DNA of 64,000 nucleotides from Bacteroidales bacterium. GTDB lineage: Bacteria > Bacteroidota > Bacteroidia > Bacteroidales > JAADJA01. The translations under genes were made by a program, and so were the position numbers. The stretch covers positions 186,001 to 250,000 of the forward strand of contig JAIOZL010000004.1 of NCBI GenBank assembly GCA_021740645.1, in the 5' to 3' direction. The notes beneath the pieces are model-generated. The model had not been told where the DNA came from. It made no database searches and saw only the letters and a program-made list of their open reading frames with translations. Positions 45,801 through 53,854 of the stretch are shown here, piece after piece (position 1 is the first letter of the stretch; every line of letters begins with the position of its first letter).

Positions 45801-45808
45801 CAAAAATA
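45801..45808 (-). promoter_or_regulatory. TAnnTTTG box of manA
   Basis: The minus strand reads TATTTTTG, a full match, 34 bases before the ATG at 45766. Confidence 0.5.
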
Positions 45809-45847
45809 AACAATTAGGAATTAAATTTTAAGTAAGAGAAGTATTGA

Positions 45848-46489
45848 TTATTTCACCTGGGTAGTATCCGCTGATAGTGCCCATGGCTCATTGGTGTCGA
45901 CTTTAAATCCAACGACACCCTGCCTTTTGGTATAATAGAGCTCAAAAGGCCTTTGGCTTTGCTTCCAGAAATATACACTGTCGAAGGTTTGTCCGTTTAT
46001 AGTAATGGCATTTTTATAACTAAAGTTTTCACCTTTATCAAAATTATCGGTTTCATCAATTACTATTCTTAATATGTTTTCATAGAGATCACCATCAGAA
46101 AGGGTTACCGTTAAAATTTCCCAGCTTCCACTTTCTCCCTTGCTTTTTTCAAGATAATAGGTGAAAAAATAATGGAACGAAGGTGCTTCAAATTTGAGGA
46201 ACTGCCGTTCAAAGTTTGCATAAAAGTCTTCCTGAACGGTAAAGAAACCACTCTGGTCGGTCATATAGCGGAGGTTTTCAAAGTAGGTGTCTTTTCCCTG
46301 GCCTGTAAAAACAATTTTGTTTGTATCAAATTCAAAAGTAACATTTTCGGTTCCATCGAATGGAATCCATGCTTTAGAAGCTGATGAAAGTTTTTCATCA
46401 TCTGTGGTGGTTGATTTCGGCCCGCAATTTACTAATGTTATTGCCACCATCAAAAGAAGAAGGATATTCAATATAATTGACTTTCTCAT
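45848..46489 (-). CDS. lipoprotein of unknown function
   Basis: 213 residues with a lipobox (ITLVNC). The body is a beta-rich domain of about 185 residues with WIPFDGTENVTFEFDTNKIVF and TFDSVYFWKQSQRPFELYYTKRQGVVGFK segments, including a late repeat of strand patterns. I do not recognise a family, although small lipoproteins like it are common in Bacteroidota. It sits between manA and an M23 peptidase with long gaps on both sides, so it is probably monocistronic. Confidence 0.6.
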   Translation of the reverse strand: MRKSIILNILLLLMVAITLVNCGPKSTTTDDEKLSSASKAWIPFDGTENVTFEFDTNKIVFTGQGKDTYFENLRYMTDQSGFFTVQEDFYANFERQFLKFEAPSFHYFFTYYLEKSKGESGSWEILTVTLSDGDLYENILRIVIDETDNFDKGENFSYKNAITINGQTFDSVYFWKQSQRPFELYYTKRQGVVGFKVDTNEPWALSADTTQVK

Positions 46490-46778
46490 ATATTATAATG
46501 CGTTATTTCAATTTATTTTTTTACGGCAAATCGGCAGGAATGTTCCATATTGTTCGAAAAGCAATTGTTTCAAAAAATTTAACCATTGTGGATAGAATCT
46601 AACCAACTGGTTACGAAGCTATATGAGAGAAATAAATATTGGAATTCTTGATGAATTCACAAAGGCATGTTGAAAAGTTAAGAACCAGGGGCCTTTTCCA
46701 AGTATTTAAGCATCTATTTTTGCTGATGATTAAAGTTCTTTTGACATAATTCTATTTAACTTTATCAGGTTAAAATTC

Positions 46779-46841
46779 AAAGCAGCGACAGGCCGTTCCC
46801 CACTTTCACCCGGGAGGTGGTTAAATTCCATCCGCTGCTTT
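46779..46841. other. 63-base structured hairpin region after the M23 gene
   Basis: AAAGCAGCG (46779-46787) and CGCTGCTTT (46833-46841) pair perfectly over 9 bases; inside, CCAC and GTGG can pair. It is GC-rich compared with its surroundings and lies 38 bases beyond the stop of the M23 gene (minus strand). On that strand it is followed by GAATTTT, so it may be the terminator. The long structured loop would also fit a small RNA or palindromic repeat. The rest of 46490-46778 shows no gene. Confidence 0.45.
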
Positions 46842-46879
46842 TTCCTGATTTTACACCTCGTTAATTTATCTTCATTACG

Positions 46880-48313
46880 TTATTGCTTAAGAATCTTTTC
46901 CCTAAAAGTACCTTTGTTTGAATCTATTTCGAGGTAATATAACCCACCGGGCATATCAGGCAATTTAAAACTATATTGGCTTTGGGGCAAGCATTGCAAT
47001 GGTTGTGAAAAAACACAGTTCCCCAATGGAGAGTAAAGCTTAATAGATGAAATGTCCAGCACATCATTTTGAATGTTAAGAATATCCGAACAAGGATTAG
47101 GAAAAATTAATACCGGATTTACATTTGTTTCATTTATTGCCTGTGGGTCGAGCAACTTAAAAACATGCGTAAAAGTTTGGTTTTTATAAGTCACATTATA
47201 CTTCCATTCTCCAAAAGGTTCATTTATCAGGATGGTAAAAAAGTACCACCAGGAAGCCTCAATAAATTCCTGGGGATAAACCCATAACCACTCATCAAAA
47301 ACAGAATTATCCGGTCGCTTAATAGAAATATTGAAGTTTTCACCTTGCGGCATGTTCCTGAAATAATTGAGAAAATAGATGGAGTCGCCAGGGTAAAAAT
47401 TTATAGTTTCATTTAAAATTTCTGCATCCAGGCAATCCGAAAATACGGGGAGGTGATTGTTCGTTGAAATTTTATTTACTCCTGCTTCTTTGTATCCTGG
47501 CTGATTCAACCACCAGGTTTCTTCTATCTGTTGATTGCATGGGCCATAAAATGGATCGATCAAAACTTCTTCAGGATTGTATACCTCAAAATGTAGGTGG
47601 GGAGAGAATGAAATTCCAGAACTTCCCACCATGCCCAGATAATCTCCACGGCTGACAGGCAAGCCGGCAGCAACACCAGTCAGTGAATTTTTTTTCATAT
47701 GGATATACCAGGTAGTAGAACCATCACTGTGTAATATAGCCAAACCATTCCACGGCTCATTTTCGCCCTCGCAGTGCATATCATTATATCCATCTTGCTT
47801 AAAAACAAGAATCCCATCAGCAGCTGCAACTATCTCAATTTCTTCGTCAATCATTTTTTTCCAGGGGAAGGGCCAGGGAAAGAAGTCGGTCCCGCCATGA
47901 TTATATCCTTCTTCCGTATCATACGTCAGGCTGCCACACTCAAAATCCAGTAAGTGACCCGGATACAAAGAATCATGATCAAAATAAGCTGAAATACTAT
48001 AAAACCCCGGATCATTCAAACCATCAGCTTGTTGAACAGGAAGACTGAAATAGGGATGTTCTTCTTTGCGAAGATGAGATTTAAAATAATTTTTCGCAAA
48101 AACCTTTACTTCGGTTCGCATCCGTTCCGAAATCAAAGATTGGCTTTTAAAAGCATGCCTGGCAGGATACCCTATGGTGGCTCCTTTTTCCCAGACATAG
48201 CTATCTCCCAGATGCTTTATTGAAATATTTTCCTGAGCAACCAGGTTGAATGTCAGCCCTGTTAACAGGCATAAATATAAAACAGTTTTTCGCATATATT
48301 TCATTGGATTCAT
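46880..48313 (-). CDS. M23 family metallopeptidase with T9SS sorting domain
   Basis: 477 residues; signal peptide ends LVAQ (MRKTVLYLC at residue 7 could be the true start). The LytM zinc site is complete: His139 and Asp143 (NHGGTD), His205 (YIHM) and His239/His241 (SPHLHFEV). A beta domain follows, and the last 80 residues from about 395 (VLIFPNPCSDILNIQND) match a type A T9SS sorting domain. It is probably a secreted or surface endopeptidase for peptidoglycan or proteins; T9SS export argues for an extracellular target. Confidence 0.85.
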   Translation of the reverse strand: MNPMKYMRKTVLYLCLLTGLTFNLVAQENISIKHLGDSYVWEKGATIGYPARHAFKSQSLISERMRTEVKVFAKNYFKSHLRKEEHPYFSLPVQQADGLNDPGFYSISAYFDHDSLYPGHLLDFECGSLTYDTEEGYNHGGTDFFPWPFPWKKMIDEEIEIVAAADGILVFKQDGYNDMHCEGENEPWNGLAILHSDGSTTWYIHMKKNSLTGVAAGLPVSRGDYLGMVGSSGISFSPHLHFEVYNPEEVLIDPFYGPCNQQIEETWWLNQPGYKEAGVNKISTNNHLPVFSDCLDAEILNETINFYPGDSIYFLNYFRNMPQGENFNISIKRPDNSVFDEWLWVYPQEFIEASWWYFFTILINEPFGEWKYNVTYKNQTFTHVFKLLDPQAINETNVNPVLIFPNPCSDILNIQNDVLDISSIKLYSPLGNCVFSQPLQCLPQSQYSFKLPDMPGGLYYLEIDSNKGTFREKILKQ

Positions 48314-48400
48314 AAAAGCAGAAATATCGTTTTTTTATCAGGCAAAAATAGTGTTTGCATTATAATATTCGCCGGGTTATACGGAAGTTTTACGAAAAAT

Positions 48401-48706
48401 TTACAAACTGATCTTGTACGTTTTTTGAAGGATGTGCCGGTCTTTCTCAATTGATTCTCCGAGAACCTTTAAAAAAGTTTCATTAGAAGTTTTTTGGTTA
48501 AGCTGCTTCAACAACCAACGTTTGATGATGATATTGGTTTCGAGGTGGTGAATATTAAGAGCCGTTTTTACATCCTCAAGGTATAAATATTCCTGCTTGA
48601 GCGTAATGCTCTTTTTGGTATTTCGGTGAATATATTCCACCGCTTTTGATACTCTTTTTGGCTGTTCTTTATTGTACAACGACCTTCTTCCAATATTAGG
48701 GTTCAT
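48401..48706 (-). CDS. small helical protein of unknown function
   Basis: 101 residues, no signal peptide, strongly charged, predicted to be all helix (KAVEYIHRNTKKSITLKQEYLYLEDVKT; ETNIIIKRWLLKQLNQKT). No family recognised. The codon usage looks like that of the neighbours, and the open reading frame is uninterrupted, but the gene is small and has no conserved neighbour. It ends 88 bases from the M23 gene start. Confidence 0.4.
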   Translation of the reverse strand: MNPNIGRRSLYNKEQPKRVSKAVEYIHRNTKKSITLKQEYLYLEDVKTALNIHHLETNIIIKRWLLKQLNQKTSNETFLKVLGESIEKDRHILQKTYKISL

Positions 48707-49020
48707 ATGATCATATATTAATCTTTGTTTTGATCACAATTTAATAAATGATCCGAGAAGTCAAAGAAAAATAATTGAAGGTTGAAAATAATAATGAGGG
48801 CCCAGGTATGTTTATAGCTGAGTAGGGCTTCAACCAGGAGGTAACAAAAACCTTATTGAAACTTGTTACGGAAATAAGCCTCGAAGAATTGAACTAACGA
48901 AACAATACTCCTAATGCAGTAGATTTCAGGGGTCTGTATATTTAATGGATAGGGGCAGTATACTATTTTATTTAAACTATTGTATCTTTATCTTGTTTAG
49001 TAAAAAACTTCATTGTGTTA
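48707..49020. other. intergenic region with several short repeats
   Basis: No gene seen. GTAACAA (48841-48847) and TTGTTAC (48863-48869) form a 7-base inverted repeat that overlaps a second one, CTTATT/AATAAG. Closer to the YceI gene, AGGGG...GTATA occurs twice (from 48928 and from 48951, 23 bases apart), and GCAGTA twice. These may be regulator sites for the YceI-kinase operon; none matches the TCACCAGTT pair at 53294. Confidence 0.25.
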
Positions 49021-49584
49021 ATGAATATTATTTTTATAATAGGGATTTTTATAATTCCCCAGATTTGGTCGCAATCCGACACTGAAATTCTATACCAGGT
49101 GAAAAATGGAAGCATTGTTTTCATCTCGGAAGCACCACTTGAATTGATCTCAGCCAAATCTGATAGGCTAGAGGGTTTGGTAGACCCTCTTCAAAATACA
49201 TTTGCTTTTAAAGTCTCAACAGGATCATTTATAGGATTTAATTCACCCTTACAACAGGAACACTTCTATGAAAATTATATCGAATCGGACAAATATCCTT
49301 ATGCACATTTTACGGGAAAGATCATTGAAAAGATTGACTTTAATAATGAAGGTACATACAAGGTAAGAGCTAAAGGAATTTTGGATATTCATGGAGTGAA
49401 AAAGGAACGCATTATAGAATGTACTATCATAAATCAAAGAGAAACATTTACAGTTAATTCTTCATTTATTGTTAGTCTTGATGAGCATAATATAACAGTG
49501 CCAAAAATTGTTTTCCAGAAAATCGCACAGGATATAAGGGTAAAAATTGAATTAAAAATGCTTCAAACCTCAACGGTAAAATAA
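49021..49584 (+). CDS. divergent YceI family protein
   Basis: 187 residues from ATG 49021 (a GTG 6 bases earlier is in frame but less likely), with a signal peptide (ending QIWSQ). YceI features: KNGSIVFISEAPLELISAKS, LQQEHFYENYIESDKYPYAHFTGKI and KGILDIHGVKKERI. It is about a third identical by eye to the two other YceI proteins in the window. Its TAA overlaps the ATG of the histidine kinase gene (TAATG), so the two are translationally coupled; it may serve as the sensor's ligand-binding partner. That is inference. Confidence 0.8.
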   Translation: MNIIFIIGIFIIPQIWSQSDTEILYQVKNGSIVFISEAPLELISAKSDRLEGLVDPLQNTFAFKVSTGSFIGFNSPLQQEHFYENYIESDKYPYAHFTGKIIEKIDFNNEGTYKVRAKGILDIHGVKKERIIECTIINQRETFTVNSSFIVSLDEHNITVPKIVFQKIAQDIRVKIELKMLQTSTVK

Positions 49585-52508
49585 TGGCTCCAGCCTATTC
49601 TCATAAACTTAAATTGCTTGTAAGGACAGTGGGCTTGTTAGTGATTATTATATTCTTTAATAAATCCGTTGCTCAATTCCCTGTTTTTCGGCCGGTTATA
49701 TCAGCCACAGAAATAAATCAGGAAAATTTTAATTTCATATATCAGGATCACAATTGCCTGATGTGGATCGGCACCGATGCAGGGCTATACACTTATGATG
49801 GGATCGCCCTTAACACAATTTTGCTACCCGACACCCTAGAACAAAAGAATTTAACTTGCATTTTTGAGAATAGTAAAAACCAATACTATTTAGGTTTTCA
49901 TAACGGACTTGCACTTAAATATGATGGTTTTAATCAATACACCCTGGTGAATATTGGAGATAATTTCGGTAAAGGTATTTCCTATTTTGCTGAAGATTTG
50001 GAAGAAAACATCTGGATGGGTACATTTGGAAACGGAATTTTTGTACTTAACAAAGATACCAGCCTTCATTTCACTAATAAAAATGGGCTTTCGGACAACT
50101 ACATCTATTCCATGATCATGGATAAGTCAGGGGACCTTTGGGCCGGTACTGATAATGGGATAAACAGATGCAGACTTGAGGATGGTGAATTTCAGGTTGA
50201 GTCATATTCTGTTAAGGACGGCTTGCCGGATTTCATTGTTGGGAGCTTACGATGCGATATGCAGGGTAAAATCTGGATGGGAATGTACAACAAAGGGATA
50301 TGTTATTTTGATCCTAAAAGTAAAAAATTTGTCATTCCAAAAGGATGTGAGGATTGGGAATATGGCCCTGTAAATGACATTGAGGTCAATTATGACAGAA
50401 TCTGGATAGCTACCCAAAATGAGGGTATTATCGAATATAGGTTTCAAAGCAGAACTTTGTACTTACTTAAGGAATTCAGAGAGTATAATCCTGGAAAAGT
50501 AAAAAAGCTTTTAACAGATAGTGAGGCTAACACCTGGTTTTTGAGTAATCATTCTATCAGCTTATCCATGGGTAATAAAATTGGATTATTGGATAATATA
50601 AATGGTAAAAAGTTTGTAAATATAAATGCCTTAATAAGCGATGATGCCTATTTATGGCTTGCATCTGATGAGGGATTGTATAAATACAACCCTTATGAAC
50701 CTACAATAAAAAATCAATTTACATTCCACCCTCTTATGACAAACCAAGCAAATCAAAAATTAGTGAGTTTGTACAAAGATAAATATGGGAATTTATGGAT
50801 TGGGACTTTCGGACAGGGTGTATTGCGGTATGATCCAGAAACAAAAGCACTTCAAGTTATTTCCGAACGCGATGGATTGGGAAATGACAATGTACTTGCG
50901 ATTGACGGCAATGACCGGGAATTGTGGCTGGGTACGCTTGGCGGAGCTTCAAGAATTAAATTGAATCCTGTATTTAATAAAGTGGGAGTTTTGCCGGAAA
51001 TTGAAAATTTTGGCAAATCTGAAGGTCTGGTTAATAATTATATCTACCATGTTCATATTTCGGAGGGGACAGTCTATTTTGCCACTGACGGAAGCGGAGT
51101 GATTAAATATAGCGCTGGCAGTTTTTCCCCGTTAACTCCAGGGCATAAAATTTCTAATAAAGCTGTTTATTCTGTTACTTCCGACCCGAACGGAAAAATC
51201 TATATGAACGTAGCCAACGATGGAATTTACTGGTTTGATGGACAGCATGTCCAGAAAATAATTGCTGATAAAAGTCATGAAGAACTTTCCTTTAGCGGGA
51301 TCAAAAGCATTGGACACGAATTGGTAATGGTATACGACGATGGTATGGATGTATTAAACATCATAGAAGGTAGTATTGTGCACTATGAGGAAAATGCTGG
51401 ATTATTTCAACTTAATCCCAGCCTGAATACACTGACTATTGATTCAAATAACAATGTTTGGATAGGTACAGCCAATGGAATTATAAAATACCACAATAAG
51501 GAGCAAATACTGAACAAACCTAAGATATATCTTTCAGAGATATCTCTTTTCCTGGATAAAATCAATCCAAAAACAGAAAGGACCTTTAGCTTTAATGAAA
51601 ATTATTTTTCGTTCCGGTTTTCAGGATTATGGTATCAATACCCTGAAAAAGTAAATTATAAATTTCGTCTTGATGGCCATGATATCGATTGGATAAACTC
51701 GAGTAATAACCAGGCCATATACTCTAATCTTAATCCAGGCACATATACCTTTAAGGTAAAGGCGGGCCTTTATAATAATTTTATAGGAGCTAATGAAACC
51801 GATTATCATTTTGTAATAAGAAAGCCTTTCTATTCAACCCTTTGGTTTATCATATTACTTATTTCTTTTTTAGGGATTGTATTCTACCTTCTTGTCCGAA
51901 GAAGAATCAGTCAGGTAAAACGAAAACAGCAAGCCATTAGCGACAAAATCAGGTGGCAGTTCGAAAATCTGAAGAGCCAGGTAAACCCGCATTTTTTATT
52001 TAATAGTTTCAGTACCCTTATTGCGTTGATTGAGTCGGATCAAAAGATGGCTGTGGAGTATGTGGAAGAATTATCAGAATTGTTCAGAAGTGTTTTGGAA
52101 TATAAAGATCTGGATCTAATTAGCTTTACTGACGAATTAGCAATTGCAGGCAATTATATTAAGGTTCAGAAAAAGCGTTTTGGGAATAATCTGATTGTTA
52201 ATATTGATGATAATGATATGGACCCGGGCTTGAAAATACCTCCGCTAACTTTACAGCTATTAATAGAGAATGCCCTTAAACACAATATTGTTTCAAGTAC
52301 AAAACCACTGAAAATCGAAATATTCATTAAGCATTCCGAATTAAGTATTTTGGTCAGAAATAACCTTCAGCCTAAACAAGAACCATCTAATTCTACCGGG
52401 ATAGGAATAAATAATATAATTAATCGGTACAACTTGCTCACCGATAAACCGGTCAAGATCGAAAAATCAAAAAATCATTTTATTGTAATTTTACCTTTTA
52501 TTAGATAG
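49584..52508 (+). CDS. LytS-type sensor kinase with extracellular beta-propeller
   Basis: 974 residues. Signal peptide or anchor at 1-31; then two-component-regulator propeller repeats (WIGTDAGLYTYDG, WMGTFGNGIFVL, WAGTDNGINR, WIGTFGQGVLRYD, WLGTLGGASRI, WIGTANGIIKY) to about 660; a Y_Y_Y domain (about 685-750); one membrane helix (about 756-777); then a His_kinase domain with QVNPHFLFNS (phospho-acceptor His803) and an ATPase region with IENALKHN and GIGINNIINRY. It should sense an outside signal and phosphorylate the LytTR regulator encoded 4 bases later. Confidence 0.9.
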   Translation: MAPAYSHKLKLLVRTVGLLVIIIFFNKSVAQFPVFRPVISATEINQENFNFIYQDHNCLMWIGTDAGLYTYDGIALNTILLPDTLEQKNLTCIFENSKNQYYLGFHNGLALKYDGFNQYTLVNIGDNFGKGISYFAEDLEENIWMGTFGNGIFVLNKDTSLHFTNKNGLSDNYIYSMIMDKSGDLWAGTDNGINRCRLEDGEFQVESYSVKDGLPDFIVGSLRCDMQGKIWMGMYNKGICYFDPKSKKFVIPKGCEDWEYGPVNDIEVNYDRIWIATQNEGIIEYRFQSRTLYLLKEFREYNPGKVKKLLTDSEANTWFLSNHSISLSMGNKIGLLDNINGKKFVNINALISDDAYLWLASDEGLYKYNPYEPTIKNQFTFHPLMTNQANQKLVSLYKDKYGNLWIGTFGQGVLRYDPETKALQVISERDGLGNDNVLAIDGNDRELWLGTLGGASRIKLNPVFNKVGVLPEIENFGKSEGLVNNYIYHVHISEGTVYFATDGSGVIKYSAGSFSPLTPGHKISNKAVYSVTSDPNGKIYMNVANDGIYWFDGQHVQKIIADKSHEELSFSGIKSIGHELVMVYDDGMDVLNIIEGSIVHYEENAGLFQLNPSLNTLTIDSNNNVWIGTANGIIKYHNKEQILNKPKIYLSEISLFLDKINPKTERTFSFNENYFSFRFSGLWYQYPEKVNYKFRLDGHDIDWINSSNNQAIYSNLNPGTYTFKVKAGLYNNFIGANETDYHFVIRKPFYSTLWFIILLISFLGIVFYLLVRRRISQVKRKQQAISDKIRWQFENLKSQVNPHFLFNSFSTLIALIESDQKMAVEYVEELSELFRSVLEYKDLDLISFTDELAIAGNYIKVQKKRFGNNLIVNIDDNDMDPGLKIPPLTLQLLIENALKHNIVSSTKPLKIEIFIKHSELSILVRNNLQPKQEPSNSTGIGINNIINRYNLLTDKPVKIEKSKNHFIVILPFIR

Positions 52509-52511
52509 AAA

Positions 52512-53276
52512 ATGAATGTATTGATCATTGAAGACGAATTGGCTATTGCAAAACGCCTGCAAAAACTTATTGAGGAAATTGACCCTGAAATAAAAGTTCT
52601 TGCCAGTATAGAAAGTGTGGAATCCAGTATTAAATGGTTTCAATCAAATCCTCATCCTGACCTCATCTTTCAAGATATTCACCTAGCAGATGGTTCAGGT
52701 TTTGAAATTTACCAACAGGTTAATATAGATGTTCCTGTAATTTTTACAACAGCATACCACCAGTATGCCATCGATGCATTTAAACTAAACAGTATCGACT
52801 ATCTGCTAAAACCAATAAAAAAGGATCAATTAAAACAAAGTATAGAAAAGTTTAAAAAGCAGTTTAAAAAACAAGGGCCACCTGCTATCAACTACGCAAT
52901 TTTATCCACCCTGATCGCAAAAGAATCATATCAGAAGCGTTTTATGGTAAGGTATGGGCAAAAGTTAAAAGTGATTGAAACCGATGATATCGCATATTTT
53001 TATACCCTCAGTGGAAACTTGTTTTTTAAAACCTTCGACAACAATGAATATCCTGTGGATTTTAGTCTCGACAAGCTGGAAAATATGCTCGATCCTGATA
53101 AGTTTTATCGAATCAACCGCCAGTTTATCATCCAGATGAAAGCCATAAAAGAAATGTATGCTTATTCCAAATCAAGAGTTAAAATTGATCTTGATCCTCC
53201 GTGTGAAATTGAATCCATAGCAAGCACTGAACGCTCTGGGGACTTTAAAAAGTGGCTATCCGGCCTATCTTATTAA
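52512..53276 (+). CDS. LytTR family response regulator
   Basis: 254 residues. Receiver domain 1-120 with acidic Glu7-Asp8-Glu9, phospho-acceptor Asp55 (LIFQDIHLADG), Thr in VIFTTAYH and Lys in LLKPI. The LytTR DNA-binding domain covers about 145-254 (FMVRYGQKLKVIETDDIAYFYTLSGNLFFKT; FYRINRQFIIQ). It follows the sensor kinase by 4 bases, so the two form a cognate pair. A matching direct-repeat site lies 18 bases after its stop, upstream of the OB-fold operon, its probable target. Confidence 0.92.
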   Translation: MNVLIIEDELAIAKRLQKLIEEIDPEIKVLASIESVESSIKWFQSNPHPDLIFQDIHLADGSGFEIYQQVNIDVPVIFTTAYHQYAIDAFKLNSIDYLLKPIKKDQLKQSIEKFKKQFKKQGPPAINYAILSTLIAKESYQKRFMVRYGQKLKVIETDDIAYFYTLSGNLFFKTFDNNEYPVDFSLDKLENMLDPDKFYRINRQFIIQMKAIKEMYAYSKSRVKIDLDPPCEIESIASTERSGDFKKWLSGLSY

Positions 53277-53293
53277 AAGCCCTTTATCCCTGT

Positions 53294-53323
53294 TCACCAG
53301 TTAATAATTCCCACTCACCAGTT
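53294..53323 (+). promoter_or_regulatory. tandem TCACCAGTT repeats, candidate LytTR operator
   Basis: TCACCAGTT occurs at 53294-53302 and 53315-53323, identical, with a 12-base spacer (21 bases start to start, two helical turns). LytTR regulators such as AgrA bind pairs of 9-base direct repeats with 12-13 base spacing and a GTT core, the same layout. The pair lies between the LytTR gene and the OB-fold gene, about 30 bases before a -7-like box. Direct evidence is the repeat; the binding protein is inferred. Confidence 0.6.
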
Positions 53324-53351
53324 TTCATTTTTTTCTGCAATCTAATTACTC

Positions 53352-53360
53352 TTTCTTTGC
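53352..53360 (+). promoter_or_regulatory. near-consensus -7 box of the second OB-fold operon
   Basis: TTTCTTTGC differs from TAnnTTTGC by one base (A to T) and lies 43 bases before the ATG at 53403. With no good TTG upstream, it would need an activator; the tandem repeats end 28 bases upstream, where an activator would fit. Confidence 0.4.
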
Positions 53361-53402
53361 CCATAAGTGACTACTTAGCAATTTTAAATAAAAATGATTT
53401 CT

Positions 53403-53834
53403 ATGAACAAATGGGTAAAAATATTTTCCATTCTTTTTATTCTCGGCGCTATTGCAGGAGGCCTGGGGTACTTCTTTATATATAATAAACCACATGTAAA
53501 TTATGAGAAAACTGATCCCGATTATTCCGTTTCTGCAGAAGGTTTATTTGCTTCATTTAGAAATAACAAGGTAGAAGCACAGCAAGAATATAACGGAAAA
53601 GTCATTGAGATTACCGGTCAGTTGTCGGCAATAGATAAAGCTGGGGAATTCACCATAGCAGTTTTTGCCATTGACGAAGGAATGTTCGGGAGTGAAGGGG
53701 TCAGGGCTACCATGCTGCCAAATTATGCGAATGAAATTAATTCGCATATCAACAAACAAATTACTATTAAAGGTTACTGTACGGGATTTAACGATACGGA
53801 TGTAATTCTGGAAAAGTCATCTATAATTAACTAA
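53403..53834 (+). CDS. membrane-anchored OB-fold (tRNA_anti-like) protein (copy 2)
   Basis: 143 residues from ATG 53403 (the frame is open to 53394). MNKWVKIFS and one helix precede YNKPHVNYEKTDPDYSV and the OB-fold domain (YNGKVIEITGQLSAI ... ITIKGYCTGFNDTDVILEKSSI). It is the same length as copy 1 (12733-13164) and about 60 percent identical by eye. It is the first gene after the LytTR direct repeats and likely the promoter-proximal gene of the second module. Role unknown; it probably faces the periplasm. Confidence 0.78.
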   Translation: MNKWVKIFSILFILGAIAGGLGYFFIYNKPHVNYEKTDPDYSVSAEGLFASFRNNKVEAQQEYNGKVIEITGQLSAIDKAGEFTIAVFAIDEGMFGSEGVRATMLPNYANEINSHINKQITIKGYCTGFNDTDVILEKSSIIN

Positions 53835-53854
53835 CTTTTAAAAATTCTTTTACT

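Noticed and set aside
46628..46750. Short plus-strand frames in the gap between the lipoprotein and M23 genes
   Set aside because: About 32 codons, no leader or motif, and no neighbour on that strand.
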